A stretch of 64,000 nucleotides of DNA, taken from contig NZ_MAYG01000001.1 of the NCBI RefSeq assembly GCF_001684965.1, positions 2,852,001 through 2,916,000 of the forward strand, in the 5' to 3' direction. Both the position numbers and the translations under genes were made by a program. A model generated the notes under the pieces. That model saw only the letters and a list, made by a program, of their open reading frames with translations. It made no database searches and was not told where the DNA came from. This document shows, in pieces, positions 44,901 to 52,255 of the stretch (position 1 is its first letter; each line of letters begins with the position of its first letter). The DNA comes from Chryseobacterium arthrosphaerae (GTDB lineage Bacteria; Bacteroidota; Bacteroidia; Flavobacteriales; Weeksellaceae).

Positions 44901-45096
44901 TGCTTCTTCAAAAGGAAACCACTCTATCGGTTACAGTACTGTAGGAGGAATGCTGACAGGAGTTGTATTCGGAATCTTTATTATTCCTGTGATGTACGTA
45001 GTCTTCCAGTACCTGCATGAAAAAATGCCGAGCAGAAAAAAGAAAAGACTTCTAAAAAAACAGATGGAAGAAGAACTTTTAGCTGCTACACACTAA
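41914..45096 (+). CDS. RND multidrug efflux inner-membrane transporter (AcrB/MexF type, HAE1)
   Basis: 1060 residues, 12 transmembrane helices and two large periplasmic loops. Starts MLKQFIERPVLSTVISIILL. In TM4 the proton-relay pair is present: GIVVDDAIVVVEAVH. PGSSLERTHRATEQ lies in the second porter region and LVGLLAKNAILIVEFA is the repeat signature. Proton-driven drug/proton antiporter of the HAE1 family. Lies 40 bp after the adaptor. Confidence 0.95.
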   Translation: MLKQFIERPVLSTVISIILLLLGALSLFNLPIALFPDIAPPSVQVTAFYPGANAEVVARSVATPIEEAVNGVENMTYMTSNSSNDGTMTLSVFFKQGADPDNAAVNVQNRVSKAMSQLPQEVVQAGISTQKVQNSMIMFMGLTSEDAKQYDELFLQNYLKINVIPQIQRIPGVAQAQVFGTRDYSMRIWLKPDRLAGNNLSPQEVLGAIKDHNLEAAPGRLGQGSKETYEYILKYKGKLNKDEDYENIAIKANSDGSFLRLRDVARVEFGSYTYTATNRVDGKPVAGFAILQTAGSNANEILTEIEKQVEVMETTLPKGVKPIIMYNSKDFLDASIHQVVETLVIAFILVFIVVYIFLQDFRSTLIPAIAVPVAIIGTFFFLQLFGFSINMLTLFALVLAIGIVVDDAIVVVEAVHSKMEQTGMPVEHATMNSMSEISGAIISITLVMCAVFIPVGFMQGPAGVFYRQFAFTLAIAILISAVNALTLSPALCAMFLNDPQGEHGEHGQKKGFGARFFNAFNASFNSMTRKYIYSLKFLIKNKWVAIGGLVVITAASVFLIKKAPSGFIPTEDQGFVLYAVNTPPGSSLERTHRATEQIDKIINGEKATNHLWVADGMNFISNANASPYSAGFIKLKDYDKRGEMKDPDQIAATLTGKVSQVKDANAFFFNFPTVQGFGNVSGFEFMLQDKTNGSFEQLGTTTQQFIGELMKRPEIAFAFTTYAAGNPQYTIDVDTDKANQLGVSVTELMQTMQIYFGSSFVSDFNRFGKYYRVMAQADIPYRTDVNSLEGIYVKNKSGEMVPAKTLVTLKRSFGPETVTRNNLFNAVTINGTPKPGYSTGDAIKAVEEVAQQSLPRGYGYEWTGITREEIKTSGQTAFIFFLSILFVYFLLAAQYESYILPFAIILTIPTGIFGVFAFTGLAGIDNNIYVQVGLIMLVGLLAKNAILIVEFAVQRRKAGKTLIESALQASRLRLRPILMTSFAFIVGMLPLVWTQGASSKGNHSIGYSTVGGMLTGVVFGIFIIPVMYVVFQYLHEKMPSRKKKRLLKKQMEEELLAATH

Positions 45097-45265
45097 TAAA
45101 AAATGAATTACAAAAACTTAGAGAAAATTTTAAGATCAAAGGATCAATTATTCACTGTCCTTTTCTTAATGGTTCAAAAAGCTAACTATTTTCTCCTACT
45201 AAAGATAATTTTTGTATCAACAGAACCTCTCTAAGTTTTGTATTCAGTTCAAAAGTTTAAAAACT

Positions 45266-46678
45266 ATGAAAAGAGTAAAAAATATTATTTTAACATTTGC
45301 GATAGCCATAGGTTCTGTTTCGTGCGTGTCAAAACTGGCTTACACAGAACCGGACCTTCCGCTTCCTGAAAAGTTTCAGTATACGGCAACTGCTGACACA
45401 GCCAGTATTGCCAACCTGGAGTGGAAACAGTTTTTCAACGACCCTATTCTGCAGGAACTGATTGAAAAAGGAATTAAAAATAATTATGATCTTCAGATTG
45501 CCTTAAAGCAGGTAGCCGCTTCACAGGAAAAACTGAAACAGGCAAAATATATGCAATATCCGGATGTTGGGTTCGGAGTAAGCGGACAGATTTCAAAACC
45601 TTCCAAAAACAGCATGAACGGACAAAGCTTAAATTTATTTTTAGGATCAAGCCATGTTGAAGATTATAATGCAGCCTTCAACCTTTCATGGGAAGCAGAT
45701 ATCTGGGGAAAAATCAAAAACCAGCAGGAAGTTGCAAGAATGCAGTATCTTCAGACTTATGAAGGCTCGAAAGCTGTTCAGACTCAGGTGGTAGCAGCTA
45801 TTGCGCAGGGATATTACAACCTGCTGATGCTTGACAAACAACTGGCTATTGCAAAATCCAATCTGGAACTGACCAGCAATACCCTGTTAATGACTCAAAA
45901 AATGTGGGAAAGCGGTGATAACACTTCTTTGGGAGTACAACAGGCAGCAGCACAGAAGCAAGCAACGGAACTTCTGATTGCCCAGCTTGAACAGAATATT
46001 GCGATCCAGGAAAATGCATTGAGTATTCTGGTAGGCGAACTTCCTAATAAAGTAAACAGAACGATTGAAATGTCTGATACTTCTCTTCCTCAGACTATCA
46101 CGGCAGGACTTCCGGCAGCTATGGTAAGCCGCAGACCGGATGTCCGTCAGCAGGAACTGGCTTTGCTGGAATCCAATGCGATGGTGGGAATTGCCCAGGC
46201 CAGCATGTATCCTTCATTAAAGATTACAGCCAATGGTGGGGTCAACTCATTTAAATTTGATAACTGGTTTCAGATTCCTGCCTCACTGTTCGGATCAGTT
46301 CTGGGAGGACTTACGCAACCGATCTTCCAGAAAAGACAGTTGAAAACTGATTTCGAAGTAGCTAAAATTCAAAGAGAGAAAAATGTACTGGCATTCCGTC
46401 AGTCTGTACTGAACGCTGTAGGTGAAGTTTCCGATGCGCTGGTTTCCAATGAAAATTTAAAAATTCAGGAGCAAAAGGCCACAGAACAATCTACTACCCT
46501 TAAAGACGGAATAAAAAGTGCGCAGCTTCTTTACAAAGGAGGTTCAGCCAATTACCTGGAAGTGATTACAGCACAGGGGAATTCATTACAGGCAGAACTC
46601 AATCTTGCTTCCATCAAAAGACAGAGATTAAGCAGCATTGTAGATTTATACAGAGCGCTGGGCGGCGGTTGGAAGTAG
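45266..46678 (+). CDS. RND efflux outer-membrane lipoprotein channel (NodT/OprM type)
   Basis: 470 residues from the ATG at 45266. Signal peptide with possible lipobox SVSC, then a duplicated helical-barrel TolC fold: WKQFFNDPILQELIEKGIKN, ALKQVAASQEKLKQAKYMQY, FNLSWEADIWGKIKNQQEVA, and RRPDVRQQELALLESNAMVG, the NodT family signature. Completes the tripartite pump. About 170 bp separate it from the pump gene, a gap with no clear terminator. Confidence 0.93.
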   Translation: MKRVKNIILTFAIAIGSVSCVSKLAYTEPDLPLPEKFQYTATADTASIANLEWKQFFNDPILQELIEKGIKNNYDLQIALKQVAASQEKLKQAKYMQYPDVGFGVSGQISKPSKNSMNGQSLNLFLGSSHVEDYNAAFNLSWEADIWGKIKNQQEVARMQYLQTYEGSKAVQTQVVAAIAQGYYNLLMLDKQLAIAKSNLELTSNTLLMTQKMWESGDNTSLGVQQAAAQKQATELLIAQLEQNIAIQENALSILVGELPNKVNRTIEMSDTSLPQTITAGLPAAMVSRRPDVRQQELALLESNAMVGIAQASMYPSLKITANGGVNSFKFDNWFQIPASLFGSVLGGLTQPIFQKRQLKTDFEVAKIQREKNVLAFRQSVLNAVGEVSDALVSNENLKIQEQKATEQSTTLKDGIKSAQLLYKGGSANYLEVITAQGNSLQAELNLASIKRQRLSSIVDLYRALGGGWK

Positions 46679-46767
46679 TAAATTTAATTATATTGTTTGA
46701 GGTGCGGTTCTTTTCAGAGCCGCATTTTTGTATTGTTTCTGTTTATTACAATATGAATTTAAACTTA

Positions 46768-46834
46768 GATTCCCACGGAATGACATAGTGTATGGATAAA
46801 CTAAGCATCCCAGTTTGTCATTCCGTAGGAATCT
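46768..46834. repeat. palindromic intergenic element (REP-like)
   Basis: 19-bp arms with one mismatch, AGATTCCCACGGAATGACA / TGTCATTCCGTAGGAATCT, 29 bp apart, in the gap between convergent genes. A decayed relative lies at 38726-38792. It may also act as a terminator. Confidence 0.65.
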
Positions 46835-46874
46835 ATATTTTCAATGTTTAAAGTGTTTAATAATATAAAAATAT

Positions 46875-47795
46875 TTACTTTTCAAACTCCTCCGCAATCC
46901 ATTGCAGCAAATCTTCAAAGTCTTTTTCAGAATACCCTAATGGTAAATAATGAATATCATCCGCTTTCCTGTACCAGGTCAGCTGACGTTTCGCATATCT
47001 GCGGCTATTTTTTTTGATTTCTGAAACGGCAAAATCAAGATCCCATTCTCCATCAAAATATTTGAATAGCTCAGCATATCCAACCGTGTTTAAAGCGGCA
47101 AGCCCTTTGAATTTTTCCAATCCCCTCACCTCATCCAGCAGCCCTTTCTCCATCATGATATCTACTCTGCGGTTGATTCTGTCATACAACTCTTCTCTCG
47201 GAGCATCTATTCCTATCCTGATTACGTTGAAATCCCTGGAGTCCTGTGAAACGGCAATCTGTTCCGAATATTTTTTATCCGTTTGCCAGATAACATCTAT
47301 CGCACGCAGAAGCCTTCTGTGATTGTGAATATCCACTATACTGAAATAATCCGGATCGAGCTCCTTCAAAATATTCTGAAGCTTTTCAATACCTTCCTCA
47401 TCCATTATTTTCTGAAGTTTCTCCTGGTTTCCGGCATTGGCTTCAGGAAGATCATTCAAACCTTCAATCACGGCTTTTTCATACATCATGCTTCCACCAA
47501 CCAGGATAACGGTATCATGGGTTTTAAAAAGTTCACTGAGTTTTTGTAAGGCATCTTCTTCATATTGCCCTATGGAATAATAGTCTTCCACAGAAAGATT
47601 TCCGATAAAATGATGAGGTGCGGCCGCCAGCTCTTCCTCGGAGGGTGCTGCTGTTCCGATTTTCATTTCTTTAAAAAACTGTCTGGAATCACAGGAAACA
47701 ATCTCCGTATTGAAATGCCGGGCAAGATCAATGGCCAGTTTTGTTTTACCAATTCCGGTGGGACCTACTACAGAAATCAAATTTTTCTTTTTCAC
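46875..47795 (-). CDS. miaA: tRNA dimethylallyltransferase
   Basis: Adds a dimethylallyl group to A37 of tRNAs that read UNN codons. 306 residues. P-loop VVGPTGIGKTKLAIDLA (9-25), substrate motif VSCDSRQFFKEMKIGTAAPS, HHFIGNLSVEDYYSIGQYE, and RRYAKRQLTWYRK near the end. Divergent from yicC. Confidence 0.95.
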   Translation of the reverse strand: MKKKNLISVVGPTGIGKTKLAIDLARHFNTEIVSCDSRQFFKEMKIGTAAPSEEELAAAPHHFIGNLSVEDYYSIGQYEEDALQKLSELFKTHDTVILVGGSMMYEKAVIEGLNDLPEANAGNQEKLQKIMDEEGIEKLQNILKELDPDYFSIVDIHNHRRLLRAIDVIWQTDKKYSEQIAVSQDSRDFNVIRIGIDAPREELYDRINRRVDIMMEKGLLDEVRGLEKFKGLAALNTVGYAELFKYFDGEWDLDFAVSEIKKNSRRYAKRQLTWYRKADDIHYLPLGYSEKDFEDLLQWIAEEFEK

Positions 47796-47941
47796 TGCGC
47801 TAATTTACAAAAATGAGTTTTAATTTACCGGCGGATGTAAGTCTGAGGCCGGAGATATCATTTATATTCACAGCAATCTTCCTGCTTTCTGTCTCCATCT
47901 TACAGCTATTCAACATTAACCAAAATATAGACTTAAATGTA

Positions 47942-47949
47942 TATCTTTG
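47942..47949 (+). promoter_or_regulatory. -7 promoter element of yicC-gmk
   Basis: TATCTTTG, exact TAnnTTTG, 17 bp before the yicC ATG. Confidence 0.5.
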
Positions 47950-47966
47950 TAGAACAATAAAAAACT

Positions 47967-48824
47967 ATGATTTTATCAATGACTGGCTTCGGTAGAGCCG
48001 AAGGTGTTTTTGAAGGAAAAAAAATAACAATAGATATTAAATCTCTGAACAGCAAAAGCTTTGATTTGAATATCAAAATTCCTTTACGTTATAAAGAGAA
48101 AGAATTTGAGATCAGAAAAATTCTTAATGATAGAATTATCCGTGGAAAAGTAGACTGCTACGTCAATTTAGAGAATCTTGAAGAATCTAATGATGTAAAA
48201 ATCAATAAAAGCTTAATTGATTCTTATATCAATGAACTTAAAAACATTGCTTCAGACGGTCCCGATTTCGAATACCTTAAAATGGCGGTAAGACTTCCTG
48301 ATGCGATCAGCTCAAGACCTGATGAACTGACTGATGGTGAATGGGAAGCATTGGCTAAGATCGTCAATGCCGCTGTAGACCGTTTCGAAGAATTCAGAAA
48401 AACCGAAGGCAATATTCTGCATGAAGAACTGAACAGGAACATTGAAAATATTGAAAAATATCTTGGTGAAGTGATTCCTTTTGAAGAAGAAAGAATTGTA
48501 AGCGTAAAAGAAAGGTATCAAAAGGCTCTGAAAGAATTTGAAAACGTAGATGAAACCCGTTTCTACCAGGAAATGGCCTATTTCACTGAGAAGCTTGACA
48601 TTTCAGAAGAAAAGGTAAGGCTTACCCAGCATTTGAAATATTATAAAGATGTAATGGATAATGAATCTTTCAACGGAAAAAAACTGGGCTTCATTTCTCA
48701 GGAGATCGGAAGAGAGATCAATACATTAGGTTCAAAAGCCAACCATGCAGCGATCCAGAAACTGGTCGTGATGATGAAGGATGATCTGGAAAAAATAAAA
48801 GAGCAAACGTTAAACGTATTATAA
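47967..48824 (+). CDS. YicC family endoribonuclease-like protein
   Basis: 285 residues. Signature N-terminus MILSMTGFGRAEG and LNSKSFDLNIKIPLRYKEKE; C-terminal DUF1732 part EKLDISEEKVRLTQHLKYYK and GFISQEIGREINTLGSKANH. YicC of E. coli is an RNase acting on the sRNA RyhB; the role in flavobacteria is not known. Lies upstream of gmk, the usual order. Confidence 0.93.
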   Translation: MILSMTGFGRAEGVFEGKKITIDIKSLNSKSFDLNIKIPLRYKEKEFEIRKILNDRIIRGKVDCYVNLENLEESNDVKINKSLIDSYINELKNIASDGPDFEYLKMAVRLPDAISSRPDELTDGEWEALAKIVNAAVDRFEEFRKTEGNILHEELNRNIENIEKYLGEVIPFEEERIVSVKERYQKALKEFENVDETRFYQEMAYFTEKLDISEEKVRLTQHLKYYKDVMDNESFNGKKLGFISQEIGREINTLGSKANHAAIQKLVVMMKDDLEKIKEQTLNVL

Positions 48825-48828
48825 GTTA

Positions 48829-48898
48829 CAGGATTAGGGATGCGAGGTAATTCCGGATGCAAAGACTGCAGAATTACAGCCTGAAACTCACAATCCTG
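48829..48898. other. imperfect inverted repeat between yicC and gmk
   Basis: Two nested pairs of arms, CAGGATT / AATCCTG (48829 and 48892) and GTAATTC / GAATTAC (48847 and 48871). It could form a long hairpin before gmk. Role unknown. Confidence 0.4.
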
Positions 48899-48916
48899 AA
48901 ACCCGAACCAAAAAAA

Positions 48917-49480
48917 ATGGATAAAGTAATTATATTTTCAGCACCATCAGGGAGCGGAAAAACTACATTGGTAAAACATTCTCTGGAAACATTTCCTGAG
49001 CTGAAATTTTCGATTTCCTGTACAACGAGGCAACCGAGAGGAAGTGAAGTGCATGCCGTGGACTATCATTTCCTAACGCCCGATGAATTCAGACAAAAGA
49101 TTTCAGAAGATGCCTTTGTAGAATTTGAAGAAGTGTATACTGATAAATATTACGGTACTTTAAAATCTGAAGTGGAAAAGATCTGGAATCAGGGAAAAGT
49201 TGTTATTTTTGATGTGGATGTAAAAGGTGGGATTTCACTGAAAAAATATTTCGGAGAAAAAGCATTGTCTATTTTTATAGAACCCCCTTCCATTGAAGAA
49301 TTGGAACGGAGATTGATCTCCAGAAACACAGATGATGCAGAAACCATCAAAACCCGTGTAGCAAAGGCAGAAGAAGAAATGTCCTATGCCGGCGAGTTTG
49401 ACAGGATCGTTATCAATACCGATCTTGATGTAGCAAAAAAAGAAATAGAAAGTTTAATAAAAAGTTTTATCAGTAATTAA
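48917..49480 (+). CDS. gmk: guanylate kinase
   Basis: Phosphorylates GMP to GDP. 187 residues from the ATG at 48917: MDKVIIFSAPSGSGKTTLVK with the P-loop, then FSISCTTRQPRGSEVHAVDY (GMP site), VEFEEVYTDKYYGTL and IFDVDVKGGISLKKYF. The longer frame from 48857 runs through the intergenic hairpin and is not used. Confidence 0.95.
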   Translation: MDKVIIFSAPSGSGKTTLVKHSLETFPELKFSISCTTRQPRGSEVHAVDYHFLTPDEFRQKISEDAFVEFEEVYTDKYYGTLKSEVEKIWNQGKVVIFDVDVKGGISLKKYFGEKALSIFIEPPSIEELERRLISRNTDDAETIKTRVAKAEEEMSYAGEFDRIVINTDLDVAKKEIESLIKSFISN

Positions 49481-49530
49481 TGGCTGGAAAATGGAAGCCA
49501 GAAGATGGAAGTAATCAAATACTCTCAAAA

Positions 49531-49566
49531 TCTAACTTCTGATTTCTAACCTCTAACTTCTGATCA
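49531..49566. repeat. CTAACTTCTGA-type simple repeat
   Basis: Three related copies of TCTAACTTCTGAT. A similar string (CTTCTGACTTCTAAT) lies at 25500-25515. Probably a low-complexity intergenic repeat. Confidence 0.5.
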
Positions 49567-49584
49567 TAAAAAATTGAGGTTGAT

Positions 49585-50604
49585 ATGAGTACCGAAACAT
49601 TAGAAAAAGCTAAATCTGCAATTCCTGTAAAAGGTTTTCTGGATATAAAAGATATTGCCATTCCTCAGGGAGAAGAACTGGTAAAAGCTATTCTTAAGCT
49701 TAAAGAAGAAAAGAATGCTGTCATTCTTGCTCACTATTACCAGCCGGGAGAAATTCAGGATATCGCTGATTTCCTTGGAGATTCTTTACAGCTGGCAAGA
49801 CAGGCTAAAGAAACAAATGCTGACATGATCGTATTCTGTGGAGTACACTTCATGGCTGAAGCTGCCAAAATCCTGAACCCAACTAAAAAAGTAGTTCTTC
49901 CGGATACTATGGCAGGCTGCTCTCTGGCAGACGGATGTTCCGGAGAAGGACTGAGAAAGATGCGTGAACAGCACCCCAATGCCCTGATCGCCACTTACAT
50001 CAACTGTAATGCAGAAACCAAAGCCGAAAGTGATATCATCGTCACCAGCTCAAATGCTGAAACAGTAATTGAAGCCCTTCCAAAAGACAGACCTATCATT
50101 TTTGCACCGGATAAAAACCTTGGAAGATATCTTTCTAAGAAAACCGGCCGTGATATGATCCTTTGGGATGGCAGCTGTGTAGTGCATGAGGCATTCTCTA
50201 TGGAAAGAATTGCAAAACAACTGGCAGACAACCCGGATGCAAAACTGATTGCGCACCCTGAAAGTGAAGAGGCTGTTCTTAAGCTGGCCCACTTCATAGG
50301 TTCTACTTCTGCCCTGTTGAATTATGTAGAGAAAGACGACTGCCAGAAATTCATCATCGCTACAGAAGAAGGTATTCTGCACGAAATGAGAAAACGTGCT
50401 CCTCATAAAGAATTAATTCCTGCCCTTGTTTTTGATGAAAGCTGCAACTGTTCAGAATGTTTCTACATGAAACGCAACACCATGGAGAAACTGTACTTAT
50501 GTATGAAGTATGAACTTCCTGAGATTCTCATCGACGAAGAATTAAGATTAAAAGCATTGAAACCTATTGAGGCCATGCTTGATCTTTCAAAAAGCATAAA
50601 ATAA
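49585..50604 (+). CDS. nadA: quinolinate synthase A
   Basis: NAD synthesis: condenses iminoaspartate with DHAP to quinolinate, using a [4Fe-4S] cluster. 339 residues. The three likely cluster Cys are C112 (MAGCSLADGC), C198 (WDGSCVVHEAF) and C292 (CNCSECFYMKRN). Also AHYYQPGEIQDIADFLGDSL and YINCNAETKAESDIIVTSSN. No nadB or nadC beside it. Followed by a terminator. Confidence 0.95.
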   Translation: MSTETLEKAKSAIPVKGFLDIKDIAIPQGEELVKAILKLKEEKNAVILAHYYQPGEIQDIADFLGDSLQLARQAKETNADMIVFCGVHFMAEAAKILNPTKKVVLPDTMAGCSLADGCSGEGLRKMREQHPNALIATYINCNAETKAESDIIVTSSNAETVIEALPKDRPIIFAPDKNLGRYLSKKTGRDMILWDGSCVVHEAFSMERIAKQLADNPDAKLIAHPESEEAVLKLAHFIGSTSALLNYVEKDDCQKFIIATEEGILHEMRKRAPHKELIPALVFDESCNCSECFYMKRNTMEKLYLCMKYELPEILIDEELRLKALKPIEAMLDLSKSIK

Positions 50605-50608
50605 AACG

Positions 50609-50642
50609 AAGCGGCTGCCTCAGAAAGGCAGCAGCTTTATTT
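50609..50642. terminator. terminator between nadA and the peptide cluster
   Basis: Inverted repeat AAGCGGCTGCCT / AGGCAGCAGCTT (one mismatch) with T-rich sequence on both outer sides; can end nadA and the minus-strand peptide operon. Confidence 0.75.
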
Positions 50643-50664
50643 TTGTTGAGGTCATAATCTTTTT

Positions 50665-50868
50665 TTAAGACACTCCCCCATCCATACATTCTATACTTAC
50701 GATAACGCACATTTTGCAGCGTAAAGGAAGCATATGATAGGCATCACACGGAGCATCATTAGGACCGTTTCCATAAGTTGTATTTCTTGGACATCCTGTA
50801 CAGTTGGCCCCTGCAGCTCCCTGTAATTCGCCCAGTTGCTGCCTGCTCAGTTTCTTTAAATTTTTCAT
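50665..50868 (-). CDS. Cys-rich bacteriocin-like peptide 1
   Basis: 67 residues. Leader MKNLKKLSRQQLGELQG is of the LSRxxL type with a degenerate cleavage site (GAAG at 17-20). The mature part has six Cys at 23, 26, 41, 51, 54 and 61: CTGCP, YGNGP, CDAYHMLPLRC, KMCVIVSIEC. The pattern (spacing 3, 15, 10, 3, 7) is nearly the same as in peptide 2. Last gene of a four-gene minus-strand row. A secreted peptide is likely; activity unknown. Confidence 0.78.
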   Translation of the reverse strand: MKNLKKLSRQQLGELQGAAGANCTGCPRNTTYGNGPNDAPCDAYHMLPLRCKMCVIVSIECMDGGVS

Positions 50869-50909
50869 AGCCGTTTTTAATTTATCCGTTAATATCGACC
50901 TTTAATTTT

Positions 50910-51119
50910 TTAGTTATAAAAGTCAGAATAATCAGGGCCATAGCAATCTGCACTTACATCTACACAGTTTCTGCAGTTAGCCGGTAAACTCCAGTAGTTC
51001 CAGCAGTTATGGGTATATTCAGGTCCGTCCCCATAGTTTCCTGTTGTTGGGCATCCTGCGCATCCTGCCATTCCTTTACCTTTAATATCTTTTAATTTTG
51101 TTCTTGATAATTTTCTCAT
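50910..51119 (-). CDS. Cys-rich bacteriocin-like peptide 2
   Basis: 69 residues. Short leader MRKLSRTKLKDIKGKGMAG, then CAGCP, YGDGP, CWNYWSLPANC, RNCVDVSADC. Cys at 20, 23, 39, 49, 52 and 59 (spacing 3, 16, 10, 3, 7). Aromatic acidic tail ending DYSDFYN. Clear paralogue of peptide 1, 41 bp upstream of it. Confidence 0.78.
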   Translation of the reverse strand: MRKLSRTKLKDIKGKGMAGCAGCPTTGNYGDGPEYTHNCWNYWSLPANCRNCVDVSADCYGPDYSDFYN

Positions 51120-51153
51120 ATTGTTAAGTTTATTTGATTTATTTTAATACATA

Positions 51154-51324
51154 TTACAGCATCGGAGCATAGCAGGTTCCTCCCGGCTTCAGCCAGCAGC
51201 CCCATCCGCCTTGACGGAAGCATACAAACTGTTCACCGCCACAGGCTTCAATCTGGATAGCAGTAAAGCCGCCACTGATACTTTTCTTTTCCTCCCTTGA
51301 TAATTTTTTAATGACTGTTTTCAT
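51154..51324 (-). CDS. double-glycine leader peptide 3 (short ORF)
   Basis: 56 residues; found by hand. Leader MKTVIKKLSREEKKSISGG ends in a canonical double glycine at 18-19. The mature part (37 residues) has four Cys at 28, 35, 43 and 51 and is rich in Gly and Trp (GGWGCWLKPGGTC). It does not share the scaffold of peptides 1, 2 and 4. Gaps to neighbours are 34 and 50 bp. Confidence 0.75.
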   Translation of the reverse strand: MKTVIKKLSREEKKSISGGFTAIQIEACGGEQFVCFRQGGWGCWLKPGGTCYAPML

Positions 51325-51374
51325 GATTTATTGATTTTAAGTTGATAATGGATTTAATTTTCTATTACTTTTCC

Positions 51375-51572
51375 TTAACGGGGGTCAAAGCATTCATAGC
51401 TTACCAAAACCCTCATTTTGCAGCACTCAGGTAAAGCATAATAATCGGCGCATGATCTCGGCTGATCCGGTCCGTAAGGTCCGGCAGGACAATATTCAAA
51501 ACAGTCGTTGATATCATGACCACCATTAATTGATTTTAAATTCTCTCTGTTTAATTTCTTTGATTTTTTCAT
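51375..51572 (-). CDS. Cys-rich double-glycine leader peptide 4
   Basis: 65 residues. Leader MKKSKKLNRENLKSINGG with GG at 17-18. Mature part CFEYCP, PYGPD, CADYYALPECC, KMRVLVSYEC. Cys at 24, 28, 41, 50, 51 and 61. It fits the scaffold of peptides 1 and 2, except that the Cys expected at 54 is Arg and an extra Cys stands at 50. Probably the first gene of the operon 4-3-2-1. Confidence 0.78.
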   Translation of the reverse strand: MKKSKKLNRENLKSINGGHDINDCFEYCPAGPYGPDQPRSCADYYALPECCKMRVLVSYECFDPR

Positions 51573-51650
51573 AATGTTTTGATTTAGTTTGTTTTATAAA
51601 TATAATAAAAACATTGTACTGTAAGCAAAAATTAATCACAATCGGTAGAA
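51573..51650 (-). promoter_or_regulatory. promoter region of peptide operon 4-3-2-1 (copy A)
   Basis: On the minus strand: TTTG, about 20 bp, TATATTTA, then the leader and ATG. The whole stretch is similar to the region before peptide 5, including AATTAATCACAA-type flanks. Confidence 0.5.
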
Positions 51651-51725
51651 ATAATAGAAAAGCACCGTAAAATATCGCTTTCTGATATTGAGTCTCAGGT
51701 CCTGAATCAATCTTGATCAATCTTT

Positions 51726-51923
51726 CTAACCTTCAAGAACCATACAGCTCCCCGGAACAGACGGATCATAAGGATAAAGATAAAAACAGACTTTACGTCC
51801 TCTTAAATCTGTGCATATTGCACAACCTTTCGGCCCGCAGTCAAGATCAACAGCACAGCTGTCCATTGTACCCCCAATAATAGCTCTTAAACTTTCTCTG
51901 TTTAATTTTTTTGAATTTTTCAT
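51726..51923 (-). CDS. Cys-rich double-glycine leader peptide 5
   Basis: 65 residues. Leader MKNSKKLNRESLRAIIGG (GG at 17-18) nearly the same as that of peptide 4, but the mature part is different: DSCAVDLDCGPKGCAICTD, GRKVCFYLYPYDPS and a last Cys at 60; six Cys in all (23, 29, 34, 37, 46, 60). It has its own promoter copy and a gap of about 150 bp to peptide 4. Confidence 0.75.
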   Translation of the reverse strand: MKNSKKLNRESLRAIIGGTMDSCAVDLDCGPKGCAICTDLRGRKVCFYLYPYDPSVPGSCMVLEG

Positions 51924-51990
51924 AATGATTTGATTTAGTTTGCCTTATAAATATAACAAAACATTTTGTGGTATGCAAAAAATTAATCAC
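51924..51990 (-). promoter_or_regulatory. promoter region of peptide 5 (copy B)
   Basis: Minus strand: TTTG, 20 bp, TATATTTA, leader, ATG. Second copy of the promoter upstream of peptide 4; the duplication therefore took in promoter and leader-peptide codons. Confidence 0.5.
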
Positions 51991-52237
51991 AACCATAAGA
52001 TTTAACAATAAAGGATTGTAAAAATGTTTTTAATTAGGTAAGGGAGTGCTACAATTTTCACGACTGAATTTAAAACAGAATCGTCCCGATTATTCGATAT
52101 GAAACATGATGCAAAAGAATTCATCAATAATTGCTTTTAACTTATATTATTGGAAAACAAAACACCCTTTTAACACAGGTAATTGATTTTTAATGATTTA
52201 ATTTTTGAAGAAAACGTGCCTGTTTCAAAAAAATTTG

Positions 52238-52245
52238 TACATTTG
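52238..52245 (+). promoter_or_regulatory. -7 promoter element of the threonine operon
   Basis: TACATTTG, exact TAnnTTTG, 10 bp before the leader-peptide ATG at 52256. Between 51990 and 52237 I see no gene. Confidence 0.5.
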
Positions 52246-52255
52246 TTCCGTTACA

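Noticed and set aside
51526..51720. 64-codon minus-strand ORF overlapping the peptide 4 start
   Set aside because: It overlaps the promoter and leader of peptide 4 in another frame and has no leader or domain signal.
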